In this document: one piece after another, positions 1 to 12,800 of the stretch | How the letters are laid out: each line of letters begins with the position of its first letter | Numbering within the stretch: the first letter of the stretch is position 1 | DNA from: an uncultured Verrucomicrobiota bacterium | GTDB lineage: Bacteria > Verrucomicrobiota > Verrucomicrobiia > Limisphaerales > UBA9464 | DNA: 47,464 nt | Reading direction: 5' to 3' | Assembly (NCBI GenBank): GCA_903939515.1 | Contig: CAJAHH010000053.1 | Span: 1-47,464, forward strand | Program-made: the position numbers and the translations under genes | The notes under the pieces: generated by a model | Database searches by the model: none | What the model was told of the DNA's origin: nothing | The model's input: only the letters and a program-made list of their open reading frames with translations

Positions 1-1
1 C

Positions 2-787
2 CCGACGGCGCCGGGTTTATGGTTGGGTCGAGTGTCCATTGGCGGAGTGAGTCCGGTGAACGGCTACGACACGCTGAAGACAACTAAGAGTTTCGTGAAC
101 GACGACGGAGTGGCGACGAACGCCGTGGAAATCTCTTATGTAGCGAAGACGGCCATGGCGGAGGCGACGCCGGTGTCGCGGCCACTGGAGTTCAATGTAC
201 TGATCCACGTAGACAACACGGGAGCCTCTAAGATCTTGCAAGAGGTGTACTTAATGCAGGCGCCACCTGCGATCAAACCGCCTGCGACCAATGAAACGCC
301 GGGTGCCTTCGTGCTGATTTCGGATCGAAGGAATCTGGCAAATTTCCAAGGGACGGCGATGAAGGGACGTGAGCGGAGCGGACGTCGGTTGAGCAGCATG
401 GTTCTGGGGCTCAATGGGGCGGCGCGGACCAACGGGTACTTGGCGATGAGCGGGCAGTTCAAAGCGGGGAATGCGGTGACGGTGACGGTGGGGATGGATT
501 CGCAGTCGCCGCTGAATCCCTTCTATCACAAGTACCACCCGGACCACGACAACCTGACGGCGGACTTCAAGGTGTATCAGGAGGAGGCCTACGGGTTCAG
601 CCGGGACATCACCGTGGCGCTGAATGCGGACCAAGACGGAGCAGGATCCAAGGACGGATCTGAAGTCATGAAGGGGACGTACACGGAAGTGATCCGTGGA
701 CTGCACCGCCTTCCGATCCAAGTAACGGGACAGGTAGAAATGGTGCGTGTCAGCCCCCTCGGCGTCATCAACCCCACCACTTGGTAA
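2..787 (+). CDS. C-terminal part of a YHPDHDNL-motif secreted protein (5' end outside window)
   Basis: The frame is open from the first complete codon of the window to TAA at 785-787, so this is the 3' part of a longer gene; the TTG at 23 need not be a start. Its roughly 260 residues match the C-terminal half of the complete 598-aa protein encoded at 29163-30959. Both have a G-L-W-[LV]-G opening, a beta-rich segment, the motif F-[YV]-H-[KQ]-YHPDHDNL (here at 521-556), an aromatic 'YGFSR/YGITR' strand and a G-x-Y-[TD]-E near the end. Function is unknown; the clustered His and Asp suggest a metal or calcium site, which is inference. By homology the missing part should carry a signal peptide. 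It lies 46 bases upstream of giant A, and its paralogue also precedes a giant, so the two products probably act together. Confidence 0.85.
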   Translation, partial: PTAPGLWLGRVSIGGVSPVNGYDTLKTTKSFVNDDGVATNAVEISYVAKTAMAEATPVSRPLEFNVLIHVDNTGASKILQEVYLMQAPPAIKPPATNETPGAFVLISDRRNLANFQGTAMKGRERSGRRLSSMVLGLNGAARTNGYLAMSGQFKAGNAVTVTVGMDSQSPLNPFYHKYHPDHDNLTADFKVYQEEAYGFSRDITVALNADQDGAGSKDGSEVMKGTYTEVIRGLHRLPIQVTGQVEMVRVSPLGVINPTTW

Positions 788-833
788 CGACGCCAAATCA
801 ACCAACTACAGCATCTTGAACAAATTTCCCATC

Positions 834-3800
834 ATGACTCCCATCGTGAAATCCTCGAGTCTGGCAGTCTGCCTGTGGCGCTGGTTGCTGCCACTGTTCC
901 TTCTGGTCGGTGTCGGTAGCGCCGTGGCCCATCCCACGGTGGGCCACGTGCGAGTGAAGATTTATGTGGCCTCCACCGAAGGATGGTGCTGCGGCCGTAA
1001 CTGGTGGGGCGATTGCAACTGCGGCCGTCAGGAAGCCTACAATCTGAGGGTCAACGGCTTTGGTCGGGACTGGCAAGTGGCTGGGACCTTCTACGGTGGT
1101 AATTGGTATGAGGCGGTGTTTTACAACGTCAACATGGACTGGCCTGACTTCCGGAACCAGTTGGCCAATGTCCGCTTCTACAACACCGATCGCAACTGGG
1201 TGATCGGCCACACAGCCGTGACCGTCTGGGAGCCGAATTGGACGGTGATCCGCGATCATGCCACCGATGTCGGTGACTATTGGGTGGGCCCGTGGAACAA
1301 CTTTTGGTTCAACTCGGTGCTGTGGAACTACAGCTACAACACCCCTCACGACAGCAGTCTGTGGAATGGTGGTGCAACTGTCAGTATGAACTGGAACAAC
1401 GGCAACACTTGGGTAAACCAAATCAACATGGCGGATCCAGACGGATGCTATCCGGGAGCCAGCACGTCCAGTAGCAACCCGGGACTGGGTACAGTTAACG
1501 TGTATCAGGCCGGTTGTTCCGGGAAGAACTCTTACTACCACGTGTATTTCCAACCGGCGGCTAATGCCTTCGGCAGCACTTACGTAACCGTCAACATCAA
1601 TGACGGCGCGGCATCTAGGAGCCATGGTTTCTGGGTGACCGTCAATCGGGTGGGTCAGCCACCCACGTTCCCTGCTATACGGCAGAACGACTTGGTTCGC
1701 GCTGAACACACGGTCACTCTAGTCAACGCCATTCAAGTCAACGACGAGTACACCCCACTCCAAAACCTCACGGTCCAGGCGATCTCAACGAGCTCAGACG
1801 CCATTCCCTTATCCAAGGTGGCCATTACCGCCGGCAGCGGAGGCAATGGCTTTCGCAATGTGACTATTACCACACCCAACAACGTGGCGACAGCCCTCGG
1901 TACGGTGACATTGGGTATCCGAGTCACCGATTCTGATAACTCCTCGGCCGATGCCAACTTGGTTGTGAAGTATCAGGAGAATGTTCGCTATGGAACACGC
2001 TTCAATGACGAGACGGGCGATTCACTCGGTCTGTCCCTCGAACGGGACGTGGACTACATCGACGTGGGCAATAACAGTCTCTTTGGTGATTCCGACTTCA
2101 CTATCGAGAGCTGGGTCTATCCGCGCAGCTTCGAGAGTTGGAGCCGTATCTTGGACTTCGGTAACGGGGCCGGCGTAGACAATGTCTACTTGGCACTGAC
2201 AGAGGGTGCAAGTGGTCGGCCTCAATTGGGGATCATCCGAGCGGGTGTGGGCAATGCATTGACCGCCAATGAGGCTCTTCCGTTGAATCGCTGGACCCAC
2301 GTGGCGGCAGTACACCGCAGTGGGACAGCCTTCCTGTACTTTGATGGTCGTCTGGTCGGCTCGCAGACCATGCACCGTCCGGCAGCGGTCAGTCGTCAGC
2401 GCAGCTACATCGGCAAGAGCAACTGGCCGGACGGTCGGTTCAACGGCATGATCGACGAGGTTCGCATTTGGAACCGAGCCCAGTCCCCAGCCGAACTCAT
2501 CGCCCAAGCCTATCCGCCCTTGGCCTCCAATGCGACCGGCTTGGTGGGTTATTGGAGCTTGAATGATCGCAACAACACCCCGATCAACCTTGTGACCGGC
2601 GGTCGATCCACGTTGGTCGGTGGCGTGTATGTTCCGGGTATTCCCACGGTGAAGACGGTGACCGTCCAGGAGGATGCGGCCCTTACTGTGACGTCGACAC
2701 TCAATGACCTCTTCGCCAACCAGACTCTGCATGTGCATCGTTCGCCGGTCGAAGGTACGCTCACCAGCAGCATTGGTGGCACTGCAACCAAGCAGTTTGT
2801 CGGTATCTCAGGCCCTCGCAGCTTCTGGGATTCTTACCATGATGCCCGCGCCCGACGGGGGCGACTGGCCACCGTTACCAGCTCGGATTATGTCGCGACC
2901 ACTACAGCGGTGAGTACCATCGGTTCGGCATGGATCGGTGGGACCGATGTTGAGGTTGAAGGTACCTTTAAATGGCTTAATGGAGGGAATACGATTGGCC
3001 TTGCAGGATCTGGCAATTGGAACCCGGGTGAACCGAACAACTCGGGTGGAGTTCAAGATTATGTGTACATGCTACCCACTGGCAAATGGGATGACGCCGA
3101 CGGTGCCACGGGGTTGGGCTATGTCTTGGAGTTGAACAATGGTTCGGTGGCCACTTTCAATTACACCCCGCTGGCCAACTTTAACCGGCAGGACTCTCCA
3201 GATCTCGATCTAGTAGCTGATTATGCAATCCGTGATGGGGATGGCAAGGACGTGGTCCGGCAACGGATCCGTTTCAATGTGGAACCGGTCGACGACGCTC
3301 CGATAGTTCGCAATGATGGTTACGTCAATCTCAATGGCAGCGGATTCCTCTTCGTGCCTGGACAAAACAACGCTTTTGCTTTTGAAGGGCGTGCGGCGTT
3401 TACTCTAGAAGCTTGGGTGCGACCCACGTCTCGCGCGTGGATGGATGTCATTAGTCGTCATACCGGAGGGGTGTATGGCAATTTCATTTTGTCATTGAAC
3501 AATTTAGGGCAGGTGAGCGTGTGGCGAGAGCACGCTCCCTGGACTTGGGTTGTTGATACTTCCAACAATGGTGCGCTGACACTGAACGCATGGTCTCACA
3601 TCGCAGCAACTTACGATGGATCGAAGATTCGCATTTACGTCAATGGGCAACTCCGTAATGAAACGCTGGATGAGACGGCGGTGGGAGCCGGCTTCACCCC
3701 GACCCGTGTCGGAGCTCGGGGTGATGGTTCGAATTTCTTTGGCGATCTGGACGAACTGCGGATTTGGAATGTCGCCCGTTCCGAAACCGAGTTGCGTATG

Positions 3801-6800
3801 GCCTACCGGAGCCCGCTCAGTGGTTTCGAGACGGGTCTGATCGGCTATTACCGTTTCGACGAAGGCTTCGGCGTCTGGGCCTTTGACCTGTCCAAGGAGG
3901 TGGACGACACCAAGGAGAATCTGCGGATCTCCGGCACGGTGAATTGGATCACCAATGGCGACACCCCTACCAAGACTGTTGTAGTGCCCGAAGATCATGC
4001 CGGTTTCGAAATCTTCGTGGCCGCCTTGGAGTTTGACCGAACCCAGACAATTACTCTGGGTGAACCGACTCAACCTTCCAATGGTCGTGTGACTCGAAGA
4101 GCCTCGGCCGCCGGCGGCACCGCTTATGTCTACACACCCAATCCGGACTACTCCGGTGCGGATTCGTTCCGATACACGGCCAGCGCCAACGGTGTCACGG
4201 CTTCCGGCACGGTGTTGATCCAGGTGGAGAACATCAACGACCCGCCGGTAATCTCCAACTTGGATAACCTAGTGCTACAGGAAGAAGCGACGCACCGGAT
4301 TCCCTTCAAGGTCAACGACGTCGATGGGCCTTCGCCTCAAGTGGTCGTGAGTGCAGTGTCCAGTGACAGCAGCATCCTGCCGTCGATCAATGTTACCATC
4401 ACCGGTACCGGTTCAGACCGCTACCTGGAGATGACGCCCTACGAGGGTGCCTATGGTCTCACCACATTGACAGTGACCGCGACCGACACCATCGACACAG
4501 TTCAGAAGTCGATTACCGTCAGCTTCGTCCCCCGGTTGGCCTATGCAGCCATGGAGGTCAATGATCCAGGACAGGCGACCGAATCGTTCGGTACCGCCAT
4601 CGACGACGATAATCGTATTGCGGGATACTATCACGGGACCGGTGTCGGATCGGTCGATAAGCCGGTTTACCACGAGCAGATGCTCTTGAACGGACCTGCT
4701 GCCGATGTTGGGGCCATGACCGGTCAAATCATGAGCCTGAAGTCGGGTATTAACGGAACCAACCACTTCGTGGTCGGGGCCGTCAGCGCCAATGGCACTT
4801 CGATGCCATGGCGGTTTTCGAGGATCCTGGTGGATGATCGGGATGCAGCCGCATCGAAAGCCTCCGCGGCCGAACCGGTTGAGAACAAAAAGGAAGCAGC
4901 TGCATTTTCTGCACGGATCACTGCCTTCGTTGGAATCCGTGCGACCACCAACATCCTTGGTATCCCATCGGATTACCGTTCCGGCTCAGCGCTAGCAGTC
5001 AATGCAGTTGGATCGCTGGCCGGTTATTTGACCAAGGCCGATGGAACTGAATATCCCCTGTTGCTGGACCTGACACGGACCAATATCACGGTTGAAAACC
5101 TCTTCAAGGACGGAGCCAATGCCCTAATCAACGGACGGGCCTTGGCGGTCAATCGTTTCAATCTCGCGACAGGCTACAGGTTGATTTCTGGCAAGAAGCG
5201 CGCCTTCACTCACAACGGAACAGTGCTTTCGGATTTGCCGCTGCCGACGGTTCCTACTGGTGTCGTGGAGACGGTGGGAACTGGCATCGACGACACCGGT
5301 GTCGTGGTTGGATATCTGGTTAGATCCGACAATAAGCGACAAGCTTTCGTCTACCGCCCGGGTGCCTCAGGTGCCACCGGTGTGTGGAAGAGCCCGTCTG
5401 GCACGTTTGCCAGCACTTGGGTGCAGAGCGAGGCGACAGCCATCAACACGTTCGGACAAATCGTTGGCGAGGCCACTTTGGCTGATGGATCACGGAAAGC
5501 GTTCTTGTGGATTGGCGACGCCGCCTACGACCTCACTTCTATACTGCCCTTGGGCTCCAAGTGGAAGCTAGATAGGGCTAATGCTATTAATTCAGCCGGT
5601 CAGATTGTAGGCACCGGTCGGATTAGTGACGGAACCAAGGATCAAATCCGAGCCTTCCTCGCAACACCGGCTAGCGTGATTGGAAAGCGCGTCGCTCGGC
5701 CAGAAGGCACGGTGGCACGTTCACCGCTTATTGAAATATTAGAAGGCTCTCCCGGCGATAATTCTGGTAATTCGTTTTTCTGGAGCGATGTGGAGCGGGC
5801 ATTGTTTGCGATCCGTCCTGTCAAAGCCACGATTCGCTGGCACCGGAACAACAATATGTCGGCGATCACATTGGATGTGGTTTCCAGGTTGACGGTGGCA
5901 ACTTGGCCCAAGACTCCGGACATTCATATCGCTGGATCCCCTGCCGAGGTTCAACCCATCAAGCCTGATAGCTTGTACTCGTACTATGCGCTCCATTACG
6001 CCACCACTCCGGGAGCTATAGTGGATAGCGTCACCAAGGTGTTCAACACCTCGGAGCAGGCCACCGGGCATTCGGTGGTTCGATATCTGAAAAGTGGTAA
6101 TCAGGCACAAGATTCCACCACGCAATCCAACCTCTTCCACGTAGTGCGGACGCATGTCTGGAATGACCCGGCGTTGCTCACTGATGTTGGGTGGCCCATC
6201 GGGACGCCGATCCGGGATGTCTACCATAATGATTACCCGGGCCGGAACGGCTACTTGTTCTTCGCCAAGACTGCCGTGGATTCCATTGGAGCCGATGCCG
6301 CCTACAGTCGATCGGCGCGGACGGGAACCCTCATCCCGGTCAACGAACTTCATCCGGAATCACCCATTGGCGACCAGAATTTGGTGGTCGTTTGGTACAA
6401 GATGAACAACGACATCAACGTCGCCTGGCCCAGCAAGCCGGTGCGCTACACGCCCGCTTGGCCTGTGGATGTCAACAGCATCGTTATCGCCAGCACCCGG
6501 GGTTCGGATCCGTTCGGAGTTGATCCAATCACGGCGGTGACCTATCCCGACGCACGAATTTACAATCAACCGGTGCCCGGATGGGCGGGTTTCAATCCTA
6601 ACGAAGAACATGCTCTGATTCTTCCCGGAAGCGTGGCCGAGGCCGCCTACGCCCTGCGGAATGATTTGAACGATGTACGCAAGTACTCCAAGCCCTACGT
6701 GCTCTTGAAATACCGCCACCCCGTCGATGGTCTCTGGCGGCATCGCGTGTACCAAGTCATCACCGAACAGCGCCCGTTCCTCTTCGACTACCCGGCGACA

Positions 6801-9800
6801 GCAGGCACCGAGATCCAGCCTCCGTATCCGCTGAGCATTCTGCCGGTAGCGCCCGCGAACTACATTTCGGCGGGTCATGAATTGGCCCTCGAAGACTACA
6901 ACGGCAAGATCTATGCCCGTCAGGCCGGTGTGGCCGGCGCGGTCAACAACAACTTGATCCTGCGGCTGTTTTATCCGATGCAGCCAGGCTTCTGGTATGA
7001 CTTGGACGGCAATGGAGCCAACGATCTCGCAGAGGGGACCTTTGTTCCGTGGTTGGATCGCAATCCAGGCACCATCGTGGGGACACCCCTCCCGGTCCGC
7101 TATACGGTCCGCTGGCCCGATGCCGTACCGATTCTCGAGGTGGGTGACACACTGTTTGAGGCCAAGAAGGGGCTGCCGGGCGTTGCCAACTGGGCCTCGG
7201 CCCAGATGGTGTATGACACGTTGAACCCGACCTTCACCAATTCGTTCAAGATTGGCGCAGGCTATCTAACCGTGCCGCCGACCAATGTGGTCCGGTTGTA
7301 CGATCCGATGAGCGAGCGGGTGCTGGTCTTGGCCAAAGCCTTCAAGTTGCCGGATGCGATCCGGATGATCGATGCCCCGGCCGGCCGTCGTGCCTTCCGT
7401 GATCTCCCGTATCCCATCCAATTGCGCCTGAGCTATGATCCGATGGGGCATCGGCTCGGGTTCAAGGGTCATTACGACAACTCCATGGTGGGCGAGCCCT
7501 TGTTGCTGCCAAATATTCTGTCTCAAGATGAACGAGACCGCATCAAGCAACTCGATGGTCCGGGCAACAGCGAGTTTGATAAGGTCGTGGAGGCCCTCTA
7601 CGAGTTGACCCGCAACCCCAATCGCCTCGACCTCAACAAGGACAACATTCCCGACAAGTCGTTCTTGATTGGTTACCAATACCCGATCAGCAGGACCAAC
7701 TACGTCAACGGCACCGCCGTGGGTTACGAATACGACACCACTCGCATCATTGTTGAATCGCTGCCGGCGGGGCTGAAGGCACTCACTGCGGCTGTGGGCG
7801 AGAATATTCCGGCCGTTCCGCGACCGGGTTCGGCAGCGGTCTTCGCAGGTTCGACCTGGCTCCGCTCCGACTGGATGCCCATTGGTCCCCAGGAGTCCTT
7901 CACCTGGGAGGCTTGGGTGAAACGCGGTGAGAATGGTCGCGAAGATGTTGTCCTCTCAAGAGGGCTGGACGTTGATGCCATGTCCTTCCGCTTCACGGCT
8001 CAGAACCAAGTGGAGTTCTCGCTGGGCTCGGATGTGGTCCGAACGGCCGATCGCTACACTGGTGATGTTACTCAGTGGCATCATTGGGCAGGAACCTTCA
8101 ATGGAGCCACCCGTCAGTTGGAGTTGTTCCGTGACGGTGTGAGTGTTGCTGTCCTGACCGTGACGCGCTCCGCTTGGTCTGCGGCCGGACCGCTGGGCAT
8201 TGGTGGCAATGCCGGTTCCGGACGCTTCAAGGGATCCATCGACGAGGTGCGTATTTGGCATGGTCAGGTGCGTGATGCCTCGCAGTTGCAGGCCTTCCGC
8301 GATCAGACTCTAGTGGCTGGGCAGAAAGGGCTCGTCGGCTACTGGTCGTTCGACCAGTTGGATGGCGACAAATTTGCCGACGTCAGCGGCTTTCGAAGGG
8401 ATCTGGAAGAATTCGGTGCGACCTTGTCCACCTACAACGGGGTGAATCCCGGAACGTTGGCCAAGCTTTACACCCTACCCGATTGGACGTCCCAAAAACC
8501 GGCAACGGTTCGCAGGGTTGACAGCATGGCTGTGGTGCCCAGCTCACCCAATTTAGACTATGTAGCGATTCGGTTGCAGGCGCTCTTGGTGCCGCCGCTC
8601 TCCGGCAAGTACACCTTCTGGATCGGGGCTGATGATAATGCAGAACTGTTCGTCTCCACCGATGAAAACCCGGCCAACAAGGTGAAGTTGGCTTCGGTTC
8701 CGTCTCCAACTACTAGCACGAACGACTGGGAGCGCTTCCCCTCGCAGAAATCGGTCGAGGTCGATTTGAAAGCCGGCCGTTCCTATTATATCGAAGCAGT
8801 CGCCGCCGAGATTACCGGCAGCGATCATCTGGAGGTTCGATGGAAACTGCCCGATGGGTCCTGGGAGGGGGGCAACGCCAACCTGCCCATCCCGCAGCGG
8901 CGCCTGCTCCCCTATGGAGTCGGAGGGACCGCAGTGGCCATCGGTACGGTGACGACCGAAAGCGTCACCGGGCAGTCGTGGGGCATTCCTCCGCGGTTTG
9001 TCACCTTAATGCAGAACAACGATCCTGGCTTGGCCGGGCTGCCGGTGACCTTGTCGGTGATCGCCATTGGTGCCGGACCTCACGGCGGTGACATGAAGGT
9101 TCTGCCGCCGGCGAATGTCTTTGACGAGCGGTTGACGCTGCGACTCTCGAGCGACTTCGGTGGTCAGTCGGAACGCTTCGACTTCGAATGGTGGTACAAG
9201 CCGGACACCGCCGACTTCAAGAAGAGCCTTCTGCCAACGCTCAACTCGGACGGCACCGTGGCCAATGCCAATGGGTGGATCAAGTACACTCCCGGATCTG
9301 GCATGGGCAAGAACATGATCACCCTGGGTGAAAATGGAGAATCGGGTCTGCTGGTGATGTCGGACAACTGGTTTATCGCCCGGTATCGTGGTTACAACGT
9401 GGGCAACAACCGCAATGTCTGGAGCCCGTGGATTGGCGATCCGTCGAGCTTGTCCACCCCCTTGCCGATGCTTGCCGAAGGCTGGGTCAAGCGGGTGGTG
9501 CGTGGGTTGAATCCGTTTGATGAACGGGCTTCGGATCTCAGTACAGCCTCGGCCTCCGCGCGGATCTCCATGCTCGAGCAGGCAGGGCGTCGTTATGAAG
9601 GCGACGTGGCCTTCAATCCAGATCCCAACTACTTGAACAAGATCGGCCTAATTGAGGCCTATGAGACGGTTCTGCGACGCGCCCGCTCGCTGAGCACCGA
9701 CGGATCGCCGCCGGTGAACTACGCTCCGGCCAACAATGCACTGCTCTACATGGGTAGTCGCATTAGCGACCTTTACACGCTGCTGGGCAACGAAGCTATG

Positions 9801-12800
9801 GCGGACGCTGCGGATCCCACCATTGGGTTCACCACCAGTTCCAGTGCATCCGCAACCAAAGATGCCTATTACGGATCCGTGGCTTCATCGATCTTCGCGT
9901 TCCAAAACCAGCTCGATTCGCTCCTCGAGGAGGAGTTGGGTCTCTTGCGGGGTCGGGATGCCAGCTCGGCCGGGGTGCAGGGTGCGCCGATCTACAACCG
10001 TCTCTTCTGGAACTTCACCCAGGGCGATGGAGAGGTGGCCTATTCGCAGGTATACAACCTCAAAGACAAGAACGCCGACGGTAAGATCGATGAGAAGGAC
10101 GGTATGATCATGTATCCTCAGGGACATGGCGATGCCTGGGGTCATTACCTGACGGCCACCAAGGCGTATTACAACCTCCTGCGGAATCCCAATTTTACCT
10201 GGGTTCCTCGCTCGGAGAACATGGTTCTGGCGGGTGTTCCAGTGAAGGTCGACTACCTCGATGAACGCAAGTTCGCCTTAGCCGCGGCCGCCAAAGCCAA
10301 GGCCGGCGCTGACATCGTCAACCTCACTTACCGACAGAAGTATGTGGAAGAACCCTCCGGCCAATGGCAGGGCTATTCGGATACCGACGCGAGCCGCGCT
10401 TGGGGTGTCGATGAGTGGGGTATTCGAGCTGGAATGGGGGCCTATTTCGACTGGGTTATGGCCAATGCCATCCTCCCGTCCGAGGATCCGAATCCGGCGC
10501 ATACAGGCATCGACAAGATCGACCGCACCACCGTCAAGGAGTTGACCGAACTGTCCAGCGCCTTTGGTTTGGTGGAACGCCAGATGGATCAGGCCGACCA
10601 AGGGTTGAACCCGCTGGGCTTGGCCCAAGGAGTCGTGCCCTTCGACATCGATCCTGCCTTCTTGGACGATGGTCAGGGGCAGTTTGAGCAAGTTCAGGAG
10701 CGCGCCAAGGACGCTATGGACAACGCGATCTCCTCCTTCAATCACCTCAACAGTATGAATCAGGCGATTCGTGCCTCCGGTGATTCGGCCCAGGATTTGG
10801 AGTACGATTTGGAGATGCAGGACCGGGAATACACCACCCAACTGGTGGAAATCTTCGGCTATCCCTACGCGGGCGATATTGGCCCGGGCAAGACCTACGC
10901 CTCCGGCTACGACGGGCCGGACCTGATTCACTACATGTACGTGAATACCCGCGAGATCGGGAACGACAATACGCCACCGGATCAGAAGTTTGTTGGTTTA
11001 ATGGCTAATTTGGGTTCAGAACTGGCGCTATGGGGCAATATGAGGCAGAGAAACGCAGTTTCCACCGCTGTCTTGGCTGGTAACGAAACCATGCCGATCG
11101 ACTATCCGTTCTCGGCCGCTGGGTTCGCCTTCGAGGCGCCCACGTCATGGGGGCAGCGTCGGGCGCCGGGCAGCTTGCAAGAAGCCGTTTCAGATTTGGT
11201 GCAGGCGGAGACTCGTCTTAAGCAAGCGCTCAAGGAATATGATAAGCTGCTGAAGGATATTGATGAACAGATCACAAGTCTGGATGGAGAACTGGATCTG
11301 GCTCAGGAGACCGTCAATGTTACTCAGGGTGCGAACAAGAAGAAGACGGACCTGATGATAGCGATGCGAACTCTCAAGGGTGTTCAGGTGGGTCTGAACC
11401 GTGGTCAGGCGTTAACGGAAGCGATAAATGATGCTATAGTTGAAGGAATTCCCAAAAACTTCATCTCCGGAGCCACATTGATCGCTGGCTTGGCCGCCGG
11501 TGGTGGAGTTACGTTCGGAGGCGATATCGCCTCTGCTGCACGTGGCGCCATTAGCGCAGGAAGTTTTTTAGGAGCTAATGCTTTTGGACTCGCGTCAGAC
11601 GTCGCCGAGATCGGCATCAACGGTTTGGAAGGTGCCATCGAGACGACCGACATGCAGAGTGGTCTAGACGTTGCGAAAGCTACTTTGAAATACGAGCACC
11701 AGCAGAGTCTGAAGCAGGCAGCTGCCATGATGCGTGAAGAAGCACCGCTCCGCTTGGAAATCTACAATCAGAAGGAAGTTGTTCAGCAGGCAGGCGGTCG
11801 AGTGCTGAGCACCTTGGCGGGGGCTCAACGAATCATTGAAGCGCGCACGGCTTGGCGGAAACAGTTTGCCGGCCGGGCCACGGAGTTGCGCTACAAGGAC
11901 ATGGCTTTCCGGATCTTCCGTAACGATGCCGTTCGTCAATACCGTGACCAGTTTGAGTTGGCGGCCCGCTACGTTTACCTCGCGGCCTCGGCCTATGACT
12001 ACGAGTCCAACATGATCGGATCAGCGGGCAATTCTGGTCGAGCCTTCCTGACCGACATCATTCGGCACCGGTCACCGGGCGTGGTCCGGGATGGTGTACC
12101 CATAGCAGGCCTTCCCGGTTTGGCGGATCCGATGGCTCGCATGAGTGCGAACTATAAGGTCATGAAGACCCAGATGGGCTTTAATAATCCGCAGACCGAG
12201 ACCGGCAAGTTCTCCGTTCGCAACGAACTGTTCCGTCTCCGGGATGGCGCCGGTGACCCGACCACCCTTTGGAAGGCCAAACTCAAAGAATCCTTGGTGG
12301 ATGACCTTTGGAAGTTGCCCGAGTTTCGGCGGTATTGTCGCCCGATGGCGCCGGAGTCCGCAGGTGCGCAGCCGGGAATCGTGATTCGCTTCCCGACCAC
12401 CGTGACCTTCGGCCTGAACTTCTTCGGATGGCCGTTGAGCGGCGGCGACAGCGCTTACGATCCCTCGCAGTATGCCACGCGCATCCGCTCAGCCGGTATT
12501 TGGTTCGAGGGATACGACGGAGGCGGTATGTCGATGACGCCCCGGGTTTACCTGGTTCCGGTGGGTGCCGACGTGCTCCGCTCGCCCAATGGGTCCAATT
12601 TCGAAACCCGTTTGTGGCGCGTGGTGGATCAGAAGATTCCCTTGCCGTTCCCGATCCAACAGAACCAACTGCAGGATCCGAAATACAGCCCTATGTTGGA
12701 TCAGTCTGGGGGATCCTTCGTAGAGATTCGCAAATTCTCGTCGCTGCGTGCCTACCATGATGGCGGCAACTTTGATCCGTCCGAGGCATCCTCCGACAGT

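Noticed and set aside
23-787. TTG at 23 as the true start of the first gene
   Set aside because: The frame is open to the window edge and the paralogue shows that a long N-terminal half with a signal peptide should precede it.
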